Below are positions 1 through 6,447 of a DNA stretch of 64,000 nucleotides, one piece after another (the stretch's first letter is position 1; the number at the start of each line of letters is the position of its first letter). Position numbers and translations under genes: made by a program. Where the stretch lies: positions 62,001-126,000 of the forward strand of contig NZ_QZVR01000005.1 of assembly GCF_003660455.1 (NCBI RefSeq), read 5' to 3'. The stretch comes from Nocardioides ferulae. GTDB lineage: Bacteria; Actinomycetota; Actinomycetes; Propionibacteriales; Nocardioidaceae. The notes below the pieces were generated by a model. It made no database searches and had not been told where the DNA came from. It saw only the letters and a program-made list of their open reading frames with translations.

Positions 1-185
1 GCGAACGGCAGGAACGCGCCCTGCTCCTCGAGCAGCTGCTGGGCCACGTCGATGCCCACGTTGAGGAGCTCGTCGAACTCGGACTGGAGCCGCTCGTCGA
101 CGACCTCGTCGTCGGGTCCGGCGTGCACGTCGGCGTCGTGGGTGTGGCCGTCGTGGCCGGGCTGGTCAGGGTGGTCGGTCGCCAT
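1..185 (-). CDS. Hypothetical protein, N-terminal part (gene runs off the window)
   Basis: Only the first 61 codons are in the window. The ATG at 185 is preceded by a clear GGAGG ribosome binding site about 7 nt away. The visible part starts with a His/Asp/Gly-rich stretch (MATDHPDQPGHDGHTHDADV) and turns into an acidic, probably helical segment (DERLQSEFDELLNVGIDVAQ). It lies 58 nt downstream of the nfo stop on the same strand, so the two may be co-transcribed. I do not recognise the family. The His-rich start could bind metal, but that is only a guess. Confidence 0.6.
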   Translation of the reverse strand, partial: MATDHPDQPGHDGHTHDADVHAGPDDEVVDERLQSEFDELLNVGIDVAQQLLEEQGAFLPF

Positions 186-243
186 CGCTGCGCCTCCTCG
201 GGGTGGTGCCCGCGCCGGGGAGAGGCGGGGCTCGGTCGGTGGG

Positions 244-1041
244 TCAGAGCCGGTCGCGCAGCCACGCGAAGTCGGCCCGGTGCTCGGCGGCGCCTCCAGG
301 AGTCTCGCAGACCACCGGGGCGGCGGCCTCACGCACCACCGCGGCCAGCAGGTCGGGGTCGATCCGGCCGGCGCCGAAGCTGGCGTGCCGGTCGGCCCCG
401 GAGCCGAACTCGTCGCGGCTGTCGTTGCAGTGGACCAGGTCGATGCGGCCGGTGATCGCGCGCACGCGCTCGACCACGGTCTCGAGGTCGTTGCCGCCGG
501 CGTGGGCGTGGCAGGTGTCGAGACAGAAGCCCACGCGGTCGGCCTGCTCGCAGCCGGAGATCGCGTCGAAGACCCGGCCGATGCGGTCGAGGTAGCGAGT
601 CATCGCGTTGTCGCCGCCGGCGGTGTTCTCGATCAACAGCGGCACGTGCAGGTCGGTGGCCTCGATCGCCTTGCGCCAGTTGTCGAAGCCCTTCTCGGGG
701 TCGTCTGCCTTGTTGACGTGGCCCCCGTGCACGATCAGGCCCTTGGCGCCGATCGCGGCGGCGGCGTCGACGTGCTGCTGGAGCAGCTTGCGGGAGGGGA
801 TCCGGATGCGGTTGTTGGTGGTGGCCACGTTGACGATGTAGGGCGCGTGCACGTAGAGGTCGACCCCCGCCGCCGCCGCGTCGGCGCGCAGGGCCTCGGC
901 ACCGCCGGCGTACGACACCTCCGGCCCCTGGTATCCCTGGGGGTCGCCGAGGAAGAACTGCACCAACGGCGCCTCCCGGGCCGCCGCCTCGGCGATCGGG
1001 TCGGTCTGGTCGACGTGCGCGCCGATCCGGATGTCGCTCAT
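244..1041 (-). CDS. nfo: Deoxyribonuclease IV (AP endonuclease)
   Basis: Endonuclease IV nicks DNA 5' of abasic sites in base-excision repair. The 265-residue protein shows the family's TIM-barrel metal-site motifs in order: IGAHVDQ near the start, YVHAPYIVN, VHGGHV, LLIENTAGG, FCLDTCHAHAGG, LVHCNDS and HASFGAG, then CETPGG near the end. Length matches the family (about 250-285). The start chosen is the ATG at 1041: a TAGGAT -10 box (1049-1054 on the plus strand) lies 7 nt upstream, as expected for a leaderless mRNA. An in-frame ATG at 1050 is possible but would overlap that box. It is divergent from the rpsF operon. Confidence 0.93.
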   Translation of the reverse strand: MSDIRIGAHVDQTDPIAEAAAREAPLVQFFLGDPQGYQGPEVSYAGGAEALRADAAAAGVDLYVHAPYIVNVATTNNRIRIPSRKLLQQHVDAAAAIGAKGLIVHGGHVNKADDPEKGFDNWRKAIEATDLHVPLLIENTAGGDNAMTRYLDRIGRVFDAISGCEQADRVGFCLDTCHAHAGGNDLETVVERVRAITGRIDLVHCNDSRDEFGSGADRHASFGAGRIDPDLLAAVVREAAAPVVCETPGGAAEHRADFAWLRDRL

Positions 1042-1228
1042 GGCCGCCATCCTAGGAAGTGCCGCCAGTCGGCCGGGACGTCGTGCGGTGCGGTCGCCCA
1101 GCCGGTCGGGTACGACGCCCACGCGGCGCCGGAGGGGGGCGCGAGGGTTGGGCGCTCCGGCCGGTGCGCTGATATCTTGACTCGTCTTCTGTGCGCGGAC
1201 CCACCGACGGGCCCGAGCCGGCAGACAG

Positions 1229-1299
1229 CCCACCACCCGGGTCGCTCGCGACTCGTGGGGTGGGTCACGCAAGCCCTCCTGCCACGGAGAGACCGTGGC
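1229..1299 (+). promoter_or_regulatory. rpsF leader: two hairpins, candidate S6:S18 autoregulatory element
   Basis: Two stem-loops lie in the 5' leader of rpsF. The first pairs CCCACC (1229-1234) with GGTGGG (1259-1264), then, after an internal loop, GGGTCG (1239-1244) with CGACTC (1249-1254, one G-U pair) around a CTCG loop. The second is a perfect 7-bp stem, GCCACGG (1281-1287) with CCGTGGC (1293-1299), loop AGAGA, followed directly by GCCGAG and the Shine-Dalgarno region. In other bacteria the S6:S18 complex represses its operon through an rpsF leader structure containing a CCG motif. That this leader works the same way is inference. Confidence 0.4.
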
Positions 1300-1328
1300 C
1301 GCCGAGTCCAGAGGAGGTGGAGAACGCT

Positions 1329-1619
1329 GTGCGTGCCTACGAAGTGATGGTCATCCTCGACCCCAGCCTCGACGAGCGGACCATCGCGCCGTCGCTCGAC
1401 AAGTACCTCAACGTCGTTCGCAACGACGGTGGGAACATCGAGTCCGTCGACGTGTGGGGCCGACGCCGTCTGGCGTACGAGATCAAGAAGAACGCCGAGG
1501 GCATCTACGCCATCGTCTCGCTGACCGCCGAGCCGGCCACGGTCAAGGAGCTCGACCGCCAGCTCACGCTGAACGAGTCGATCCTGCGCACCAAGGTGAT
1601 CCGGCCCGACGTCCACTGA
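1329..1619 (+). CDS. rpsF: 30S ribosomal protein S6
   Basis: S6 binds 16S rRNA with S18 in the platform of the small subunit. The 96-residue protein reads [16 protein letters not shown] at the start, has the conserved [14 protein letters not shown] strand and ends [11 protein letters not shown], all standard for S6. The start is the GTG at 1329, because an AGGAGG lies about 9-12 nt upstream and homologues start at this Met-Arg-Ala-Tyr-Glu. It is first in the conserved order rpsF-ssb-rpsR-rplI. The 206-nt gap before ssb shows no further gene. Confidence 0.97.
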   Translation: MRAYEVMVILDPSLDERTIAPSLDKYLNVVRNDGGNIESVDVWGRRRLAYEIKKNAEGIYAIVSLTAEPATVKELDRQLTLNESILRTKVIRPDVH

Positions 1620-1825
1620 GGGGTCGCGCGCCGGGGCGACCCGGGCGCGCCGCCTTCCGGGTGCGATCGACGGGCCACCTGTCGAGACCACCTGTGGACG
1701 ACCACTGTCGGCTGTCGGTCCCAACGGCGACGATGGGCCCGACACCGGCACGAACCGGCCAATCAGGTTCGTCGCAGACCAGCGGGGACGGGCAGACCGC
1801 CCCCGACGCAAGCTAGGGAGACCTC

Positions 1826-2440
1826 ATGGCAGGCGAGACCGTCATCACCGTGGTCGGCAACCTCGTCGACGACCCGGAGCTGCGCTTCACCCCCTCGGGG
1901 GCGGCCGTGGCGAACTTCCGGATCGCTTCGACGCCGCGCACCTTCGACCGGCAGACCAACGAGTGGAAGGACGGCGAAGCGCTGTTCCTCTCCTGCTCGG
2001 TGTGGCGGCAGGCCGCGGAGAACGTTGCCGAGTCCCTGCAACGCGGCATGCGTGTCGTGGTGCAGGGGCGGCTGAAGTCCCGCACCTACGAGACGCGTGA
2101 GGGCGAGAAGCGCACCGTCTTCGAGATCGAGGTCGAAGAGGTCGGCCCGTCCCTGAAGTACGCCACCGCCAAGGTCACCCGCACCACCCGGCAGGGCGGC
2201 GGCGGGGGCTACTCCGGCGGCGGCGCCCAGCAGGGCGGCGGCGACGACCCGTGGGCCACCCCGGCTCCCCAGCAGGGGGGCCAGGGCGGCCAGCAGGGTG
2301 GCGGCTCCTACGGCGGGGGCGGTGGCTACCCGGCCCCCGGCGGGGGCGGCGGCTACGGCGGCGGCGCCCCTCAGGGCGGCGGCCCCGCTCAGGACCCGTG
2401 GGGCGCCCCTGGCGTCGGGAGCGACGAGCCACCGTTCTGA
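1826..2440 (+). CDS. ssb: Single-stranded DNA-binding protein
   Basis: SSB coats single-stranded DNA in replication, repair and recombination. The 204-residue protein has an N-terminal OB fold (about 1-115: [51 protein letters not shown]), then a Gly/Gln-rich linker with repeated GGGG, APQQGG and DPWG blocks, and the acidic tail DEPPF that recruits partner proteins. Length fits actinobacterial SSBs. A GGGAG ribosome binding site precedes the ATG. The glycine linker's GGC/GGT/GGG runs give long spurious frames on both strands. It sits inside the rpsF operon between S6 and S18. Confidence 0.97.
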   Translation: MAGETVITVVGNLVDDPELRFTPSGAAVANFRIASTPRTFDRQTNEWKDGEALFLSCSVWRQAAENVAESLQRGMRVVVQGRLKSRTYETREGEKRTVFEIEVEEVGPSLKYATAKVTRTTRQGGGGGYSGGGAQQGGGDDPWATPAPQQGGQGGQQGGGSYGGGGGYPAPGGGGGYGGGAPQGGGPAQDPWGAPGVGSDEPPF

Positions 2441-2513
2441 CCCAGCAACACATCCATCCGATTCACCCTCACCATTCCGGCGTCAGCCGGGCTTCTAGAA
2501 AGGGAGCACCACA

Positions 2514-2750
2514 ATGGCCAAGGCAGTGATTCGCAAGCCGAAGAAGAAGGTTTGCCAGTTCTGCAAGGAGAAGGCGACCGGTGTCGACTACAAGGACACC
2601 GCGCTGCTCCGCAAGTTCATCTCCGACCGCGGCAAGATCCGCGCCCGTCGGGTCACCGGCAACTGCGTCCAGCACCAGCGTGACGTGGCGACGGCCGTGA
2701 AGAACGCGCGCGAGGTCGCTCTGCTGCCCTACACGTCCACCGGTCGCTGA
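2514..2750 (+). CDS. rpsR: 30S ribosomal protein S18
   Basis: S18 pairs with S6 on the 30S platform. The 78-residue protein has the S18 core [19 protein letters not shown] and [23 protein letters not shown]. It keeps CQFC near the start and a further Cys (GNC), so it is a cysteine-containing, presumably zinc-binding (C+) form. Some actinobacteria also keep a zinc-free copy elsewhere for zinc starvation; whether this genome does cannot be seen here. An AAAGGGAG ribosome binding site lies before the ATG. It is 14 nt upstream of rplI. Confidence 0.97.
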   Translation: MAKAVIRKPKKKVCQFCKEKATGVDYKDTALLRKFISDRGKIRARRVTGNCVQHQRDVATAVKNAREVALLPYTSTGR

Positions 2751-2764
2751 GAGGAGCACGAGAG

Positions 2765-3211
2765 ATGAAGCTCATCCTGACCCAGGAGGTCACCGGCCTC
2801 GGCGGGCCCGGCGACGTGGTCGAGGTCAAGGACGGCTACGGCCGCAACTACCTCGTTCCGCGTGGTGTCGCGATCCGCTGGACCCGCGGTGCCGAGAAGA
2901 CCGTCGAGTCGATCAAGCAGGCCCGTTCGGCCCGTGCGGTGCGCGACCAGGCCCACGCCGAGGAGATCAAGGCCAAGCTCGAGGCCACCGCGGTCAACGT
3001 CAAGGTGCGCGCCGGTGCGGGCGGTCGCCTGTTCGGTGCGGTCACCATGGCCGAGATCGCCGGTGCGCTGAGCGAGAGCTCCGGCGAGGCCGTCGACAAG
3101 CGCACGATCGCGTCGAAGAACCCGATCAAGGCGCTGGGCAACCACGAGGTGACCGTCAAGCTGCACGACGAAGTGTCCGCCACGGTGGCCCTCAACGTCG
3201 TCCCGGCCTGA
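2765..3211 (+). CDS. rplI: 50S ribosomal protein L9
   Basis: L9 bridges the L1 stalk base and helps maintain reading frame. The 148-residue protein has the N-terminal rRNA-binding domain ([21 protein letters not shown], then [13 protein letters not shown]), the long connecting helix (about 45-80) and the C-terminal domain with [11 protein letters not shown] and [14 protein letters not shown]. Full family length. It closes the rpsF-ssb-rpsR-rplI operon and is followed at once by a strong hairpin terminator. Confidence 0.97.
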   Translation: MKLILTQEVTGLGGPGDVVEVKDGYGRNYLVPRGVAIRWTRGAEKTVESIKQARSARAVRDQAHAEEIKAKLEATAVNVKVRAGAGGRLFGAVTMAEIAGALSESSGEAVDKRTIASKNPIKALGNHEVTVKLHDEVSATVALNVVPA

Positions 3212-3235
3212 CCGGCGCACGCCACGGAACAAGAA

Positions 3236-3270
3236 GGGGCCGCCCCTCCCTCGGGAGGGGCGGCCCCTTT
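3236..3270. terminator. Bidirectional intrinsic terminator after rplI
   Basis: A perfect 15-bp inverted repeat pairs GGGGCCGCCCCTCCC (3236-3250) with 3253-3267 around a two-base gap (in practice a 4-nt loop). It is followed by TTTCGTG on the plus strand. Read on the minus strand it is followed by TTCTTGTTCC. It sits between rplI (ending 3211) and the convergent secreted-protein gene (ending 3311), so it can serve both. Confidence 0.9.
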
Positions 3271-3310
3271 CGTGTCGGCCCCTTTGCGTGTCGGCGCCGT
3301 CACGCGCGGG

Positions 3311-4540
3311 TCAGCGCGTCTGGATCGCGTCCAGACGCACGGCGCCGCCCTTGGGGACCCGCACCACCCGGATCGTGATCGGGCGCGACATCCGCTTCGA
3401 GCCGGGCGGCCGGACGGTGAAGACGTGGAACGGGTCGTCATCGCCGCCGGCCAGGCTGACCGCTCGCAGCAGCTGCTTGCCTGCATAGACCTCCACCCGG
3501 CCCTGTCGCGAGTCTCGCGGGGCGATCAGCCGCACCACCTGCACGTTCTTCGCCGGAACGCGCACCTGCGCGCCGACCCGTCGCGTCGTGAGCAGGTCTC
3601 CGGCGAAGGCGTCCTCGGCAGCGACCGTCTTCCACGGCGACCGCTTGCGGGCCTTGAGATTGCGCGGCACCGAGAACATCACCCGGTCGGCGTACTCCTC
3701 CCGGTTGCCGGCGGCGTCGGTCGCCGAAAGCTTGAAGATGTGGTCGCCGGGGCGCAGACCGGTGAGCACGAACGGCCCCGGTTCGCAGAGCACCGGCTCC
3801 TCGTCGAGCTCGCAACTGGCGCCCACCGCAGACCCGCCGTCCTGGACGACCTCGAGGGTCAGCTCGAGTCGGGGCTGGCGCAGCATCGGCCACCGCGGGT
3901 CGAGCGGGTCCACCGGCTTGCCCGTGATCGTGCTCTCCAGCGGCGCCTCGGTGTCGACGGAGAAGGTGACGCGCTCGGGGGTCTCGTCGAGGTCGGGAGC
4001 ATCGGTATCGGCGGCGAAGAACGGGTTCACGAGGCGACTGGTGATGTCGGTGGCGGAGTCGACCGAGTCGACCGCCCGCACTTCGAAGGTGTAGGGCTGG
4101 CCGACGAGCCTGGTCTCGCGCAGCTCACCCCACGACTCTCCGGAGATGCTCTTGAACGTGTCGCCGCTCTGGCAGCCGGACCAGGACGCGCCCGCGGGTG
4201 CGGTGGGGCCGACGAAGAGCCGGCACTGGAAGGTGACCGGGTCGGTGTCGGTCGAGTCGGCGGCTGGGTGAGCGCCGGTGAAGGTGAACGCGACCTTGTT
4301 CGCGGCGACGTATCCGGCGTCGTTGACGGCCGGGCTCGAGGCCAGGTCGGCGGTCTCCGGAGGCATGGTGTCGTCGCAGTGCGGGCCCGTCGGCATGCCG
4401 AGCAGCGGATCCGTCGGAGCCGTCTCGGTCGGGCAGCCGGGGTCGGCCCCGGCCGGGGCGGCGATGCCGATCGTCGGCAGCAGCGCGGCGACCAGACCCC
4501 CCGTCGCCAGCATGGCCACCCGTCGTGAACGTGTCCTCAT
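3311..4540 (-). CDS. Secreted protein with Ig-like domains, function unknown
   Basis: The 409-residue product starts with a signal peptide (MRTRSRRVAMLATGG, a hydrophobic core, then an AGADP cleavage region near residue 33), so it is exported. The body is all-beta in style. Two modules share the Ig-like pattern: an acidic/Pro lead-in, VTFQCRLF...W.GCQSG (about 100-125), and ASCELDEEPVLCEPGPFVLTGL followed by GDHIFKLSATDAAGN (about 240-280). The latter is typical of bacterial Ig-like modules in cell-surface or adhesin-like proteins. Paired cysteines suggest disulfides. No catalytic motif or LPXTG anchor is visible. It is a minus-strand insertion between rplI and dnaB. Confidence 0.75.
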   Translation of the reverse strand: MRTRSRRVAMLATGGLVAALLPTIGIAAPAGADPGCPTETAPTDPLLGMPTGPHCDDTMPPETADLASSPAVNDAGYVAANKVAFTFTGAHPAADSTDTDPVTFQCRLFVGPTAPAGASWSGCQSGDTFKSISGESWGELRETRLVGQPYTFEVRAVDSVDSATDITSRLVNPFFAADTDAPDLDETPERVTFSVDTEAPLESTITGKPVDPLDPRWPMLRQPRLELTLEVVQDGGSAVGASCELDEEPVLCEPGPFVLTGLRPGDHIFKLSATDAAGNREEYADRVMFSVPRNLKARKRSPWKTVAAEDAFAGDLLTTRRVGAQVRVPAKNVQVVRLIAPRDSRQGRVEVYAGKQLLRAVSLAGGDDDPFHVFTVRPPGSKRMSRPITIRVVRVPKGGAVRLDAIQTR

Positions 4541-4600
4541 CTGTGCCCTCCCGTGGCCGGCTACGTGTCCAGGCCGTTCAACCGGCGTGGAGGCGAAAGG

Positions 4601-5965
4601 CTACGTGGACTGACTGCTGCGTGTCGGAGGATCCGAACCGACGACCAGCCAGGCTTCGCCGCGCTCGCGGTGCACGAGCACCAGCCACCGCGCCCCCATG
4701 AAGGCACCGGCGAAGACCATCCACACGCCGACGACCCCACCGCCCAGGCTCGCCACCAGCAGCACGAGGGGGGCGTGCACGGCCAGGGTGACCAGCCCGC
4801 CGAGCGCGAGGTAGCGGCCGTCGCCGGCTCCGATCAGCACCCCGTCGAGCACGAACACCACTCCCGCGACGGGTTGGGCCAGGGCCGCGACGAGCAGCAC
4901 CGGCACCAGCAGGTCGTGGACGCGCTCGTCGCCGGTGAACAACGGGCCGAGCAGCGGGCTGCCCGCCGCCAGGAGGACGCCGGTGACCAGCCCGGCGCCC
5001 CACCCCCAACGGACCATGCGCCGGGTCACCGCTCGGGTGGCGGTGACATCGCCGGCGCCCAGGTGGCGGCCGGTCAGCGCCTGGGCGGCGATGGCGATGG
5101 CGTCGAGCACGAACGCCAGGAAGGTCCACAGGGTCATCGCGAGCTGGTGGGTGGCCAGGTCCACGGCGCGGGAGCCATCGGCAGCGGAGCCGGACGCCAC
5201 GGCGTACGTCGTGGCCAGCAGCGCAGCGCGCAACGTCAGCGTGCGCACCACGAGGGGCACGCCGGTGCGGCCGGCGGCCAGCACACCCACGACGTCGGGA
5301 CGCAGGGCGGCGCCCTCGCGGCGGGCGCCACGGACCACGACGGCCACCAGTGCCGCGGCCATCGCGACCTGGGCCAGCAGGGAGCCGAGTGCGGAGCCGG
5401 GCAGGCCGAGGCCGGCGAACGCCCCGATGCCATAGACCAGCAGCAGGTTCAGGACCACGTTGAGGACGTTGCCGGCCGCGGCCACGATGAGGGGCGTGCG
5501 GGTGTCCTGGAGTCCGCGCAACACCCCGGTGGCGGCCAGCATCAGCAGCAGCGGGCTGACGCCGAGGCCGGCGATCCGCAGATAGGTCGTGGCGGGTCCG
5601 ACGACATCGGGGCCGGGGTCGAGGGCGCGGACCATCGGCCCGGCGAGGCCGACCGTGACCAAGGTGGCGGCGGCGCCGATCAGCACCGCCAGCCACAGCC
5701 CGTCGATGCCGAGGGCCAGCGCCGAGCGCCGGTCGCCGGCGCCGAGCCGGCGCGCGACACCGGCGGTGGTGCCGTAGGCGAGGAACACGCAGAGCCCCAC
5801 CACCGTCTGCAGCACGACGCCGGCGATGCCGAGCGCGGCCAGCTCCACGGTGCCGAGGCGGCCGACGATCGCGGCGTCGGCGAGCAGGAAGAGCGGTTCG
5901 GCGACCAGCGCCAAGAAGGCGGGGAGCGCGAGCCGGAGGATCTCGCGGTCGATCGACCGGGTCAC
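4601..5965 (-). CDS. MATE-family (DinF-like) multidrug/toxin efflux transporter
   Basis: MATE proteins export cationic drugs or metabolites by Na+ or H+ antiport. The 454-residue protein has about 12 hydrophobic segments. The first half opens with ILRLALPAFLALVAEPLFLLADAAIVGRLG and contains a GYGTT-like FLAYGTTAGVARRLGAGD loop, characteristic of the DinF branch. The matching second half contains YAVASGSAADGSRAVDLATHQ and GRHLGAGD. The start is the GTG at 5965: a TAGCAT -10 box lies 6 nt upstream, fitting a leaderless transcript. It diverges from dnaB. Confidence 0.9.
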   Translation of the reverse strand: MTRSIDREILRLALPAFLALVAEPLFLLADAAIVGRLGTVELAALGIAGVVLQTVVGLCVFLAYGTTAGVARRLGAGDRRSALALGIDGLWLAVLIGAAATLVTVGLAGPMVRALDPGPDVVGPATTYLRIAGLGVSPLLLMLAATGVLRGLQDTRTPLIVAAAGNVLNVVLNLLLVYGIGAFAGLGLPGSALGSLLAQVAMAAALVAVVVRGARREGAALRPDVVGVLAAGRTGVPLVVRTLTLRAALLATTYAVASGSAADGSRAVDLATHQLAMTLWTFLAFVLDAIAIAAQALTGRHLGAGDVTATRAVTRRMVRWGWGAGLVTGVLLAAGSPLLGPLFTGDERVHDLLVPVLLVAALAQPVAGVVFVLDGVLIGAGDGRYLALGGLVTLAVHAPLVLLVASLGGGVVGVWMVFAGAFMGARWLVLVHRERGEAWLVVGSDPPTRSSQST

Positions 5966-6447
5966 GGGACCATGCTAGTCATCGTAAGAGGCAAGTAGCG
6001 CGCCAGACCCCTACGCGGGCCATTCTCGCCGGACGGTGGAAAAACCTCCCGGGCTTGTGCATATCAGTCGGGCTCCGTCCGGGTCCCGGCCGGCCGGGCG
6101 ATGTCCCGGGCGTGTCGCGCCGATGAATCCACGAAGTCGGCAGGAGTTTTCCCTCCACACCCGTTGAGCGACGTTTTCGCAGGTCAAGACCGGGACAGGA
6201 GAAGGCCGTGAGCAGTTGTCCACAGGCGTGTCCCCAGTATGTGCACATCCCCGAGCGTGTCGTCCACGGGTTCCAGCGAGTTATCCCCAGGCCCTGTGGA
6301 CAACGTGCTTTCGGCGGGCTGGCCCGCGGCGTACCGTCCACTCGTTGTCGGTGGCGCCACCTACCGTCGCAGAACCAGGTCGGACCGCCCTCGCGCGGGG
6401 TCCGGCGCCGTCCATCCGTTGCCGAAGGCATTCAGGAGGCCACCGCC
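5966..6447. promoter_or_regulatory. 482-nt regulatory region upstream of dnaB
   Basis: No gene is supported here: the open frame that extends upstream of dnaB has no protein-like sequence. The region holds the leaderless promoter of the MATE gene at its left end, a cluster of DnaA-box-like sites at 6216-6303, a perfect 12-bp palindrome GGTGGCGCCACC at 6350-6361 and two TACCGTC copies (6332 and 6363). The dnaB ribosome binding site (AGGAGG, about 6434-6439) is at the right end. Confidence 0.6.
6216..6303. promoter_or_regulatory. Cluster of DnaA boxes upstream of dnaB
   Basis: Three 9-mers match the DnaA box: TTGTCCACA at 6216-6224 (perfect actinobacterial form), TTATCCCCA at 6281-6289 (one change from TTATCCACA), and TGTGGACAA at 6295-6303 (reverse complement of TTGTCCACA). 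They lie within 88 nt, 145-232 nt before the dnaB start. This could be DnaA control of dnaB or a DnaA-titration site. It lacks the larger box array and AT-rich segment expected of oriC. Confidence 0.55.

Noticed and set aside
2170..2440. The GGC-rich end of ssb as a separate repeat element
   Set aside because: It encodes the Gly/Gln-rich linker that SSB proteins normally have, in frame, ending in the DEPPF tail.
3272..4528. A 418-codon plus-strand frame opposite the secreted Ig-like gene
   Set aside because: It starts in the rplI terminator and encodes Arg/Gly/Val-rich sequence with no domain; the minus strand has a signal peptide and Ig-like modules.
4553..5998. A 481-codon plus-strand frame opposite the MATE gene
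   Set aside because: Low-complexity His/Gln/Gly/Arg protein; the minus strand encodes a clear 12-helix transporter.
6216..6303. The DnaA-box cluster as the chromosome origin
   Set aside because: Only three boxes, no AT-rich unwinding segment, and dnaA/dnaN are not adjacent.
6208..6447. Upstream extension of dnaB to an ATG at 6208
   Set aside because: The extra 80 residues are not DnaB-like and cover the DnaA boxes; a strong AGGAGG precedes the TTG at 6448.
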